A stretch of DNA of 64,000 nt from Ariolimax columbianus (lineage: Eukaryota > Mollusca > Gastropoda > Stylommatophora > Arionidae): assembly GCA_036924085.1 (NCBI GenBank), contig JAVGWX010000005.1, positions 82,489,666 through 82,553,665 on the forward strand, given 5' to 3'. This document shows positions 60,901-64,000 of the stretch, one piece after another (the stretch's first letter is position 1; every line of letters begins with the position of its first letter). The translations under genes were made by a program, and so were the position numbers. The notes under the pieces are model-generated. The model searched no databases. It had not been told where the DNA came from and saw only the letters and a list, made by a program, of their open reading frames with translations.

Positions 60901-63754
60901 ATTATTTAAACAGTCCTCCTGGCTTTTGTGCAGCGCTAGGTTTCTCACCTGTTCCCCATAATGAGGATCCCAATGACGATCCCCACCTCATTAATGAGGC
61001 TGCTGTAACGCATAATGTGTCCAGATGCACTGGGTTGTCGTGAGGCGGGGCCTGCTAGTATGGTATATGTGAAGATGAAACAAAACCGTTATCAGACCCT
61101 TGTACCGTAGAATATGTATTATGGTGCAGATGTGGTTTCTGTGGTACTTGATTTAAAATGTTAGTGGTTTAGACGGTGGTGCTATCCCCAAAGATAGAGG
61201 GTTCTCTTTTATTCGATTCGCGTTGTCGCTCCATGTGAAATATATGGTCGCCACTATAGCTGACCCCGTAACAGCAAGATTGAATACGATCACTGACACA
61301 GCCGTGTTTAGTAACAATGGTTCTACCTGAGGAGGTCGTTAGTACTAGTCCCACGCACAAGCCTCTTTGTTTACATTTTGCAATACACTCGAAAGTTATT
61401 AGTGGCCCTATTGTTTCTTTTTCGGCTACCAATTGGATGACAACAGTCTTTAGTCCAAGTTTAAGTGTGGTTAGACTACTTAGCATTCTCTGCTAAAGGA
61501 CCAGGTCTGAACTCTTGTGGCCCACTCCAGTCTACCAACTGTAAATTGGTACTTTATTGTGAGTTAAAGAAAGAAGAACGGCATGCAAGAGTACTGATCA
61601 CCTCACATCAAACAAACTGAAATCTCATAAAGTCAAGTCTTCAGCACTTCGTCCATTATATCAGTCTCTGATATAGGTCTATATTTGCCGTTAGTCACAT
61701 CTGTGTCATAAAAGCTGAGACATTAGCCTACATTATTCCGGAAGTTTGGTTTCCAATGTATCTTTTGTGAGAAAGTAGTGCCTAGTGTGTTATCAGTGAT
61801 CGTGTATTACTTTCGCAACTAACTTCACTGCATTGCGTAGTACTGACGTAAGGCGTAGTATCATTTGATACGTCACTTGCAGTAAGCTCAACGGATTCCA
61901 TTGAACCTTTAACAAATCAAAATGTAACAGAACTACTTCGTTCAACCTTTACCCGTGGAATATTGGACATTAAAATGAACGTTTTTGGTTGCATTTTATT
62001 GTAACTGTTTTACTGTATCTTCAAGACAAAATTACTTATTATTATGCAGTATACAAATGATTGATTGCTAACAATTTTGATCACCTAAACATTGGGCACC
62101 ACCAAAGACGTCTTGGAAACAAGATGCGGAATGTGTGGGTTTGGTTTCTGCTTCACATCCGAACAACAAGGGTCTCGCATTGGTTTATGTAAATATACTG
62201 ATAATTATGTGTCATTCTTTCTAATTACAGAGCATATAGAGAAGTATGAATCGTTTACGATACTGTTCATGTTATTGTTCAAGTGGGTATATGTGCGGAG
62301 AATGCAAGCAACAAAAACGAAGAAATTGAAAAGAATTGGCGTCAATAAAAATGCTTGACTATTATTGAATTCTAGTACATTCTGGAGAATGGGGGTGGGT
62401 GGGCGGGGGAGGTGATATGAATATGGCGATGGGCCAGTTGAAGGAGGAAGACTCGGGTGTGAATTGAGAGGGGACGCATCGGTTGAGTGGGGGGAGGGGG
62501 GGGGAGACGAGATGAGTTTGTTGAAGTGATAGGGTGTGAGGGAAGAGATTATTTCATTGTTGAACTTGTGTTGCTTCTGTCGTGTTATACATCCAGATTG
62601 ACGGGCAGATCGTAGGCTAGTCGCACAATAATAGCTACCTATAAATCAATTATTTCTTATTTTAATCTCTCTTTAGTAATCTCTGGCTAATATTGATGCT
62701 TGGTGTATCGTTTACTTGTCTTTCATTGTGTTTCTGTTTGTTTTTGTTACTGACGGCAGGCATTTTGGAGTTGATGTGGATTTCGTTTTGTTTTTGTTCT
62801 GATGTAGCCGAAGTATGCATTTGTACAATTGTAGTAATTTAATATGTAGTTATAAAATAGACCGTTTCTTGTTTGGTCTATTCTTTTTTTCGTGACTCGC
62901 ATGTATCTGCCCACTCACTTCCTGGTGATGGCCGCCAACTGAAACCGTATTGTATCGTAATTATACATCAAGTCTTGTTTTCAGTTTGAATTTATTAGTT
63001 GTTTTCGTTTGTGTTTTATTTTTGTTTTTGTTTTTTGTTTTTTTGTCTCTAATATGGACACTGTACTCATATAATAGTTTTCATTTGTTCTTGTCCTTAC
63101 AGAAGGCCGTCTAGCCGTATAATTGTTTTAACTTGTCCTATGTCCCTACAGAAGGCCTTGTTGCTGTATAATTGTTCTAGTTTGTTCTTGTCCCTACTGA
63201 ATGCCTTCTGGCCGATCATTATTTTCGTTTGTTCTTTCTCTCTACTGAGGGTCTTGTGGTCGTATAGTTTCTTTTTCGTTTGTTCTTTGTCTGTAATGAA
63301 GACATTGTGGTCGTATAGTTTCGTTTTCGATTCTTTGTCTCAAATGAAGGCCTTCTGGCCCTATAATTGTTTTCGTTTGTTCTTTGTCCTAAGTGAAGGC
63401 CTTCTGACCGTATAGTCTCGTTTTCGTTTTGTCCTGGTGCTATAACTGGATCATGACTTAAATGTTCTTATAGAATTGTGTTCACTTAATACTGCCTTCT
63501 TGCTCTGACTATAGATGGAAGTTGACTGCCTGCTCTTCACTGATCTCCTGCTGGTATGCAAGTCCAACAAGAAAAGATTCAAGATTATTAGGCCTCCGAT
63601 GAGACTAGACCATCTTGTGGTCTGCGAGCTCAAAGACAAGGGTAGTTTTTTGCTGATTTACGTCAACGAGTACAGAGTCCCGATATCTGCCTTCACGTTC
63701 CACAGTGACCCTGGAGCAATCCGTGGATGGCTGGACAAGTTTAGGCAAGCACAG
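27807..63754 (+). CDS. PLEKHG5: PLEKHG5-like RhoGEF gene, partial (span of candidate and certain exons)
   Basis: Known of the family: PLEKHG5 proteins use a DH-PH module to load GTP onto Rho-family GTPases at cell junctions and in neurons. Seen here: certain exons at 36102-36239, 38456-38551, 41559-41609, 43494-43646, 46688-46798, 52421-52570, 57429-57566, 59027-59146 and 63515-63754 join in frame to 399 codons. Every junction is phase 0. In order they give a pre-DH segment (LLNQYSLHGLPS), DH conserved region 1 (WELLQTEVSYIKQIRVI), the DH middle (LFSNIDEVFECNCMFW), region 3 (LTDILVQPMPRLLRYSLLL), the DH-PH linker (PLDAVEAPNDE) and the PH strands (VDCLLFTDLLLVCKS, WLDKFRQAQ). The introns (1.5-8 kb) are full of repeats. 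The N-terminus, start codon and end of the gene are not in view. PLEKHG6 is the nearest alternative. The family call is strong; the exact paralogue is less certain. Confidence 0.82.
28113..28212. repeat. 33-bp tandem repeat, 3 copies
   Basis: aatttgagtacgcctttctc plus agatttatcagaa, at 28113, 28146 and 28179. Confidence 0.85.
28215..29055. other. no gene recognised
   Basis: T-rich runs near 28440-28470. 28565-28720 has a faint SINE-like look on the minus strand (ggatcgaacactttgctgg), not callable. Confidence 0.35.
29061..29225. repeat. 40-bp tandem repeat, 4 copies
   Basis: ttctgtcagggtgatctgac plus ctttgctgatgtcaggtatc at 29061, 29101, 29141 and 29181. Confidence 0.92.
29530..29775. repeat. 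~46-bp degenerate tandem repeat, 5 copies
   Basis: ggaagttggatattgatgtc / ataggctatacttgagtgca blocks at about 29538, 29585, 29631, 29677 and 29721. Confidence 0.85.
29780..30770. other. no gene recognised
   Basis: No motif in the ORF at 30450-30785 (minus), whose frame ends in the neighbouring array. Confidence 0.35.
30778..31292. repeat. 48-bp minisatellite, about 10.7 copies
   Basis: Unit tttcacctgaccctgatgtt plus actctttgctcccaccttgatcagcatg. It is open in two plus frames (SPDPDVTLCSHLDQHV and FHLTLMLLFAPTLISM). Changes between units do not favour synonymous positions in either frame, so it is treated as non-coding. Confidence 0.93.
31295..31835. other. no gene recognised
   Basis: AT-rich, with faint degenerate repetition (gaagccacgaggtttatt). 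No ORF of note. Confidence 0.35.
31838..32000 (+). mobile_element. possible tRNA-derived SINE
   Basis: ggtatcacactcgcctctca and gggcgatcgaatcccacaag look like worn A and B boxes, with a body following. A single copy in the window. Confidence 0.35.
32170..32995. repeat. 80-bp minisatellite with internal poly-C
   Basis: Unit ctcctaattgtcccagttac plus tgtattg, a run of 11-16 C, then aaccttgcaacctttacaac and ttctgtctgcgtcttcctctg. About six close copies at 32325-32820 and degenerate copies either side. The C run varies from unit to unit. Confidence 0.93.
33120..33790. repeat. 33-bp minisatellite, 11 close copies plus degenerate flanks
   Basis: Unit ctttctagaagtttgaactg plus tcttactacttct. Homogeneous core 33280-33615, with older units (tttgaactggcttttg...) to both sides. 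Confidence 0.93.
33795..35220. other. no gene recognised
   Basis: Includes a diverged direct repeat (ctctgg/attctcgaag...cttccgcgg) at about 34170-34215 and 34270-34310. ORFs 34420-34620 (minus) and 34868-35086 (plus) are unrecognised. Confidence 0.35.
35225..35312 (-). mobile_element. LINE 3'-end fragment, CR1-like family
   Basis: cttaacttctttatactggc / ttagaagtatctgcagagtc / tgtatacaag matches the 3' end of the LINE fragment at 51825-52125 (minus). Confidence 0.55.
35928..36101 (+). pseudogene. decayed tandem duplicate of the pre-DH exon
   Basis: After an acceptor-like aaatcacacag, the bases resemble the start of the exon at 36102: gagaacgagagacgggatca against gagaaggagagacatgacca. It translates as ENERRDQLQDYFIQYNFHAH, parallel to EKERHDQLTALLNQYSLHGL. 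The resemblance fades after about 80 bp and no donor is seen. The frame stays open for all 58 codons to 36101, so a read-through exon 35928-36239 is possible in principle. Confidence 0.55.
36102..36239 (+). CDS. PLEKHG5: PLEKHG5-like exon, pre-DH segment
   Basis: 46 codons beginning EKERHDQLTALLNQYSLHGL and ending IISDHE. The acceptor is tctacacag and the donor gag/gtaagg, both good. The block LLNQYSLHGLPS followed by a Trp-containing helix matches the segment just before the DH domain in PLEKHG5 proteins. An upstream sequence at 35928 looks like a decayed duplicate of this exon. A (TTC)n tract begins about 30 bp after the donor. Confidence 0.85.
36268..36382. repeat. (TTC)n microsatellite
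   Basis: ttcttcttc with ttctttttc interruptions, starting about 30 bp past the donor of the pre-DH exon. Confidence 0.95.
36388..36690 (+). repeat. dispersed repeat Rep4, copy 1
   Basis: From ctcaatttcccgataccaaa to ccctgacgctggcaagctat. Matches 53738-54022 over about 290 bp, and in part 60430-60505 (ggctcgttggccctgatgca). No ORF function is recognised. Confidence 0.75.
36825..37000 (-). other. open stretch related to 61195-61330
   Basis: The minus strand reads RSCGADFLKEVNCSEDHILQ then LEDKKEKISSHAHV. At 61195-61330 (minus) a similar GVSYSGDHIFHMERQRES occurs. It may be a worn piece of a repeated element or exon. Confidence 0.3.
37150..37258 (-). mobile_element. SINE-e copy, minus strand
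   Basis: The reverse complement shows gcgtctgggtagtagagggg then tagagcgctcacttcttaag and a worn B box (taccgagtttcatctc). Shares its body with 18405-18510. Confidence 0.5.
37565..37925 (+). repeat. dispersed repeat Rep5, copy 1
   Basis: From gggacgatgaggctaacgtc through ctccgtagtagtgaacgaca to cttattgtggccattcaaca. Matches 49333-49690 nearly throughout. Non-coding in appearance. Confidence 0.8.
38060..38400. repeat. purine-rich tract with 15-bp tandem repeat
   Basis: agagaaagaagagca repeated about 8 times at 38258-38370 within a wider A/G-rich strand. It lies about 85 bp before the acceptor of the DH region 1 exon, on its upstream side. Confidence 0.92.
38456..38551 (+). CDS. PLEKHG5: PLEKHG5-like exon, DH conserved region 1
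   Basis: 32 codons containing QEAVWELLQTEVSYIKQIRV. This is DH conserved region 1, with the invariant Glu (TEVSYI) that in Dbl proteins contacts switch I of the GTPase. Acceptor catgacag, donor gac/gtgagt, phase 0 at both ends. An AGAGAAAGAAGAGCA repeat lies about 90 bp upstream. Confidence 0.9.
38555..40080. other. intron without recognised elements
   Basis: Long minus-strand ORFs (38884-39312, 39261-39566) show no motif. No repeat is recognised. Confidence 0.4.
40085..40325. repeat. degenerate ~35-60 bp repeat
   Basis: Recurring cacaacgcagctcacaagtt, aacaaaactcactaattgc and gcaagcgatccataac blocks. Confidence 0.75.
40545..41330. repeat. compound repeat built on ggtaactgactagattggtt
   Basis: Blocks taggtaactggctaactcaa and gtaactgactagattggttt alternate in mixed order for nearly 800 bp. 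Larger segments are also duplicated (catcattggtttggctcagg at 40886 and 41043). Confidence 0.9.
41559..41609 (+). CDS. PLEKHG5: PLEKHG5-like exon, DH domain (17 codons)
   Basis: A micro-exon reading VFHNCLINVQQESYLNE between acceptor ttccttgacag and donor gag/gtgagt. It continues the first DH helix into the next one (family pattern: hydrophobic run, LxNVQ-like turn, then LxE). It is too short to be found by ORF length. Identification rests on splice sites, phase 0 and fit between its neighbours. Confidence 0.8.
41645..41865 (+). mobile_element. SINE-a copy, plus strand
   Basis: Head: cgtggcgaagtggttaagcc (A box) and gttagttcgactccggactc (B box). The body runs gtctttttcacgggtgcttg to cttgacttgccactggggtc. 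Same family as 15026-15200. It starts about 35 bp after the 41559 exon. Confidence 0.85.
41870..42685. other. intron without recognised elements
   Basis: AT-rich. The ORF 42047-42259 has no motif. Confidence 0.35.
42690..43075. repeat. 48-bp minisatellite, about 5 close copies
   Basis: Unit agaaacttacattgttagaa plus atgcctaacaaaagtcattggtctcacc from 42737, period 48. Diverged units at both ends. Confidence 0.92.
43494..43646 (+). CDS. PLEKHG5: PLEKHG5-like exon, DH domain middle
   Basis: 51 codons containing ERLFSNIDEVFECNCMFWER and PLDPLLSKEGFVDH. The LFxNI...FW block corresponds to the IFxNI...HxxFL region of DH domains. The usual His is not kept, as in PLEKHG-type members. Acceptor tttcacttcag, donor cac/gtaaga, phase 0. 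Confidence 0.88.
43740..44872. repeat. 45-bp minisatellite, about 17 close copies plus older units
   Basis: Unit aaatctgactgtaccaaaca plus ctgaaaactgctgttccatctttcc. The minus strand is open (FGKMEQQFSVFGTVR, 15 aa) for up to 294 codons. Diverged units (43740-44060) show the array is old at its left side. It sits in the intron between the 43494 and 46688 exons. Confidence 0.93.
44875..45360. other. intron, weak repeat traces
   Basis: Contains acgttatgaccacaaggtca (45252), shared with 14484 and others. Confidence 0.35.
45378..45600 (+). mobile_element. SINE-c copy, plus strand
   Basis: B-box-like cccggttcgaatcacgct, then gtttggcagacacgggttat, gatgcgatcactcctccacg, tgcctagacacttcaaacag, ending near gttctacaggacatgctt. 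Matches 51065-51275 in the same order. Confidence 0.75.
45605..46680. other. intron, no element identified
   Basis: An open but unrecognised stretch occurs at 46225-46330 (GELGRVYISRKDRTIRMKLL). 45670-45740 carries the cgacgaatcacttgtggccg variant of a dispersed motif. Confidence 0.35.
46688..46798 (+). CDS. PLEKHG5: PLEKHG5-like exon, DH domain helix
   Basis: 37 codons: FPVLFQVYFKYLKEHKSCLD continuing to DLFKILIQ. This is the DH stretch usually written F..Y..YC......A......N..F..F. Acceptor ttcacatttcag, donor cag/gtgagg, phase 0. Confidence 0.87.
46805..47860. other. intron, AT-rich, no element identified
   Basis: Includes gacgaagaccttatggtcat at 47607, a member of the same dispersed motif family. 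No gene. Confidence 0.35.
47870..49300 (+). mobile_element. LINE RT remnant, ~1.4 kb
   Basis: RT boxes in order: ITGVAFVDQRAAYNTVNQKR, GLPRGSVLTPLLFNIYTNDQ, then a stop codon directly before YADDTAV (near 48206). After frameshifts come LSFKSHCQATKKKVCARNSI and a C-terminal part with ETASPWKTHH. Frames change several times, so it is dead. An 18-bp repeat has grown inside it (48800-48890). Confidence 0.85.
48800..48890 (+). repeat. 18-bp tandem repeat within the LINE ORF
   Basis: caacaatccaagacagat about 5 times, reading NNPRQI in the LINE frame. Two versions (ccaaga and ccgaga) alternate in blocks. Confidence 0.9.
49333..49690 (+). repeat. dispersed repeat Rep5, copy 2
   Basis: Matches 37565-37925, starting gggacgatgaggctaacgta and ending attgtgggcattcgaaacaa. 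It abuts the end of the LINE remnant. Confidence 0.8.
49800..50040 (+). mobile_element. SINE-b copy, plus strand
   Basis: Head: ggcgtgggctagtggttaag (A-box side) and gctgggttcgatccctatca (B box). The body runs caccggccgttacctcgggg to acataaaatgcatgctgaag and ends aataaaaaccacagtgcaac. Same family as 20049-20226. Confidence 0.85.
50145..50285. repeat. 68-bp direct repeat, 2 copies
   Basis: aatcatagactgtcaacggt plus gt(t/c)aaatctctagtaattc... at 50147 and 50215. Confidence 0.9.
50290..51060. other. intron, no element identified
   Basis: AT-rich until about 50900. 50900-51060 is more GC-rich but unrecognised. Confidence 0.35.
51065..51290 (+). mobile_element. SINE-c copy, plus strand
   Basis: B box caccgggttcgaatcccgct, then agtttgacagacaaggagtt, tatgcgatcgctcctccgtg, gtaacagccaaataggttgg. 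Same order as 45378-45600. Confidence 0.75.
51295..51820. other. intron, no element identified
   Basis: Two copies of cagattgtttccggccaatg / tcagattgtttccggtccgc lie at 51494 and 51517. Otherwise nothing. Confidence 0.35.
51825..52125 (-). mobile_element. LINE pol C-terminus, CR1-like, uninterrupted
   Basis: The minus strand reads without a stop: KFFKIQPPTITRGHSYKLTK, ERSRLDIRKYFVSQRVVSAW, NALPGEVVEAGTVNAFKNKL. This is the standard end of CR1-type pol (RR..FFS.RVV..WN.LP..VV.A..V..FK..LD), followed by a short 3' end with the cagagtctgtatacaacc region. It is the least decayed LINE piece here. It has no start codon, being a 5'-truncated copy. Confidence 0.85.
52421..52570 (+). CDS. PLEKHG5: PLEKHG5-like exon, DH conserved region 3
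   Basis: 50 codons starting WAESQKQCNRLRLTDILVQP and continuing MPRLLRYSLLLIAILKNTEI. Region 3 is normally LxxxLxxPxQRxxRYxLLL. Here the Gln before Arg is Pro (PMPRLLRY), while the Arg, the RY pair and the leucines are kept. Acceptor tttcatttag, donor atg/gttagt, phase 0. The exon is intact, so the Pro is a real codon in this sequence, but an assembly error cannot be excluded. Confidence 0.9.
52575..53215. other. intron, no element identified
   Basis: 52600-52700 (tccgggtggcgcaacatggc) looks repeat-like but has no second copy here. Confidence 0.35.
53218..53542 (-). repeat. dispersed repeat Rep1, copy 4 (inverted)
   Basis: Reverse complement of 14068-14425, with catcggttaaccaccccccg, agctgctcgagcctaggccg and ctgtagaagtacaggtcgag. 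A central piece of roughly 45 bp present in the other copies is missing near 53320. Confidence 0.75.
53738..54025 (+). repeat. dispersed repeat Rep4, copy 2
   Basis: ctcaatctcccactaccaaa to cctgacgctagcagtcagct; matches 36388-36690. Confidence 0.75.
54120..54520 (+). mobile_element. LINE RT fragment, decayed
   Basis: Reads GGTEKSLQKLPNKINDTAKT then FGMRINCQQNKSYTTNDG, the segment right after the YADD box (...L..L...I...G..IN..KTK). The rest (to 54510) is frame-shifted and uncertain. Confidence 0.65.
54740..54934 (-). repeat. dispersed repeat Rep3, minus copy
   Basis: The minus frame VKRKTARKKAGHPTSLNAK / YYNEVSNTSSKTAESSVLS parallels 17550-17745. It touches the palindromic array that follows. 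Confidence 0.45.
54926..55237. repeat. tandem palindromic element: three 90-bp hairpin units within outer inverted repeats
   Basis: The first unit is a perfect hairpin: arms 54949-54976 and 54983-55010 (28 nt) around a 6-nt loop. The same hairpin recurs at 90-bp intervals (units start near 54951, 55041 and 55131), with a partial fourth at 55221. Outer 22-nt arms ggtaaccatttacagttaga(tc) at 54926-54947 pair perfectly with 55192-55213. The linkers (gatcaaactgtaaatagtta) are slightly changed versions of the outer arm. Confidence 0.93.
55240..56270. other. intron, no element identified
   Basis: Several short ORFs without motifs. No repeat is recognised. Confidence 0.35.
56275..56530. repeat. degenerate ~50-bp tandem repeat, 5 copies
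   Basis: Recurring cgatctgtgcattcacatac / aatcggttcacgt / atcagatcac blocks. Confidence 0.8.
56535..57425. other. intron, no element identified
   Basis: C-rich in places (56880-57060). No ORF or repeat is recognised. Confidence 0.35.
57429..57566 (+). CDS. PLEKHG5: PLEKHG5-like exon, end of DH and DH-PH linker
   Basis: 46 codons: IQSVDNLCKAANSSLRRREE, then IRKVIEPLDAVEAPNDE. This is the long last DH helix followed by the linker motif (I.P.D.VE.P.DE) seen in PLEKHG5-like proteins. Acceptor catttccag, donor aaa/gtaagt, phase 0. A mariner remnant starts 100 bp into the following intron. Confidence 0.87.
57667..58407. mobile_element. fold-back mariner remnant with two 5' ends
   Basis: Flanked by TA on both sides (57665-57666, 58408-58409), the mariner target-site rule. 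The left end caaggcgtgttcaaatgaaa / ccggacctaactg is inverted at the right end. Both arms carry the same transposase N-terminus facing inward: left MAGVIRNSSRVDQRVVIRFL with frame breaks, right (minus) MAAVIRNPSRVDHRAGIRFL with QTVYGDKSV. The spacer (about 57960-58116) holds the next minus-strand part (LPRPGQVHIVASEDV, IRVDRR). There is no catalytic DDE/DDD region, so it cannot move by itself. Confidence 0.85.
58410..59020. other. intron, T/C-rich, no element identified
   Basis: 58860-59010 is pyrimidine-rich (cttctctttctatttc) and leads into the acceptor of the 59027 exon. Confidence 0.4.
59027..59146 (+). CDS. PLEKHG5: PLEKHG5-like exon, start of PH domain
   Basis: 40 codons: IIQDFAGSFNLLTPMLGLRD and SLLFQSNLRMKEAQNIK. 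The LTPMLG block and the following L..G..R.KE strand mark entry to the PH domain in this family. The acceptor (gaatttgcag) is good. The donor AAG/gtcgcc is poor, yet reading straight into the next exon restores the expected PH strand order. Confidence 0.83.
59300..59660 (-). mobile_element. LINE pol 3' end, RNase-H type
   Basis: The minus strand reads FRLRTSHNRLRYHLFNKLKI, then GGTDECTCGTGKMTAEHMLQ and NCPTHE. It ends with a Lys-rich (GAA)n tail. This parallels the end of the LINE at 1-1625 (CPCGEHTMTVEHILQSC). One stop interrupts it. Confidence 0.75.
59660..60255 (-). mobile_element. LINE pol C-terminus of another family
   Basis: The minus strand reads EQVRSFEYLRFRIDKNSDCS, then RRRLTMARQRLHNLRKLL, SETWTVTNTSRKRIKS, and KLKYFCYLKRYNGLERMVM with PDKRGRSRPRMRYHQDVMEC. 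It follows the YLGSxID...ETWT...KYFGHLKR order of LINE pol C-termini. Broken by one frame change near 60060. Confidence 0.85.
60430..60510 (+). repeat. dispersed repeat Rep4, fragment
   Basis: ctgtggctcgttggccctga and cgcttctgcgctgctgcatc echo 36640-36720. Confidence 0.4.
60515..61160. other. intron, no element identified
   Basis: AT-rich. The ORF 60753-61043 shows no motif. Confidence 0.35.
61169..61486 (-). CDS. unidentified Cys-containing ORF, doubtful
   Basis: 105 codons with a cluster of cysteines: TFECIAKCKQRGLCVGLVL, then KHGCVSDRIQSCCYGVSYSG. Cysteine spacing hints at a small secreted domain. No signal peptide is convincing (MLSSLTTLKLGLKTVVIQLV is only mildly hydrophobic), and splice sites are unclear. 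Part of it resembles 36825-37000 (minus), which points to a repeated element. Function unknown. Confidence 0.22.
   Translation of the reverse strand: MLSSLTTLKLGLKTVVIQLVAEKETIGPLITFECIAKCKQRGLCVGLVLTTSSGRTIVTKHGCVSDRIQSCCYGVSYSGDHIFHMERQRESNKREPSIFGDSTTV
61560..62390. other. intron, faint Rep3 trace, otherwise nothing
   Basis: 61600-61690 (aaagtcaagtcttcagcact) loosely resembles Rep3. No gene is recognised. Confidence 0.3.
62385..62530. repeat. G-rich tract
   Basis: gggggtgggtgggcggggga and ggggggaggggggggag: several G runs close together, able in principle to form a G-quadruplex. Confidence 0.8.
63075..63440. repeat. degenerate ~60-bp tandem repeat around a dispersed motif
   Basis: Units of ttttcgtttgttctttgtcc plus ctactgaaggccttctggccgtataat, six times. 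The same motif family (gacgaaggtcttgtggccgt) appears singly at 27350, 45700, 47607 and 62750. Confidence 0.85.
63515..63754 (+). CDS. PLEKHG5: PLEKHG5-like exon, PH domain
   Basis: 80 codons: MEVDCLLFTDLLLVCKSNKK, then FKIIRPPMRLDHLVV, SFLLIYVNEYRV and WLDKFRQAQ. These are the PH beta strands (LFxDxLLV), the typical I-RPP turn and the C-terminal helix with its conserved Trp. Acceptor ctgactatag, donor cag/gtattt. The ATG at the exon start is internal, not a start codon. An in-frame ORF reads past the donor to 63895, but that part does not look like PH sequence. Confidence 0.9.
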
Positions 63755-63759
63755 GTATT

Positions 63760-64000
63760 TCCAGAATGCAATGAAAATGTTAGTGTAAATGGGTTGGTAG
63801 CTAGAATGTTGTGTGGGCCCGAAAGGGGAGCAAATAACATTTGGAAAGTTATTCTTGGTATGTCGTCAGGGACGGATCTTGTATCGATCATATAACTGGG
63901 GTCCAAATGAAACATGTTTTTAGCACCAGAAAGAACATTGCTCACGATCCTGACAGGACATAGAATTGTTACATTAAGCAGCTAGCTAAAGCATGCACTG
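63760..64000. other. intron after the PH exon, to window end
   Basis: An open frame continues to 63895, but its content (KVILGMSSGTDLVSII) does not look like PH sequence. The next exon lies outside. Confidence 0.4.

Noticed and set aside
63755..63895. Extension of the PH exon to 63895 as the C-terminus
   Set aside because: A donor follows AQ at 63754, and the further residues do not continue a PH domain or the family's next segment.

Overview
This is a window of animal nuclear DNA, not bacterial. It has spliced coding exons with GT/AG borders, nuclear 18S and 28S rDNA pieces, LINE, SINE and mariner remnants, and very abundant minisatellites. The rDNA form and the style of the LINE and SINE remnants suggest a mollusc, possibly a heterobranch sea slug. 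That assignment is inference, because no search could be run. One host gene is clearly supported: a plus-strand Rho guanine-nucleotide exchange factor of the PLEKHG5 (Syx/Tech) type. Nine certain coding exons lie between 36102 and 63754, all starting and ending in phase 0, and a tenth candidate exon lies at 27807-27990. Joined, they read as a pre-DH segment, a Dbl-homology (DH) domain and most of a pleckstrin-homology (PH) domain. The 5' end of the gene (upstream of 27807, perhaps outside the window) and its 3' end (beyond 64000) are missing. Layout. 1-4.3 kb: decayed LINE pieces, one of which contains an 82-bp tandem array made from its own reverse-transcriptase sequence. 5-9.6 kb: minisatellites, poly-C tracts, a 383-bp tandem duplication and a SINE family. 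10.1-13.2 kb: an rDNA island with spacer-like DNA, a well-kept 5' two thirds of 18S, then a jump into decayed 28S 3'-end copies. 14-21 kb: dispersed repeats, simple repeats, SINEs and LINE ends. 21.3-25.3 kb: a 4-kb array of a 36-bp unit with a 971-bp higher-order period. 25.3-36 kb: mostly non-coding DNA and minisatellites, with one unexplained minus-strand ORF at 25.9-26.3 kb. 36-64 kb: the RhoGEF exons, with introns filled by tandem arrays, five or more SINE families, LINE fragments of at least three kinds, a fold-back mariner and a tandem palindromic element. Most long ORFs here are by-products of tandem arrays whose unit length is a multiple of three (33, 36, 39, 45 and 48 bp) and are not annotated as genes. 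The mobile-element ORFs examined are broken or partial. No prokaryotic operon, CRISPR array, phage or free-standing tRNA gene was found. The tRNA-like segments are heads of SINEs.
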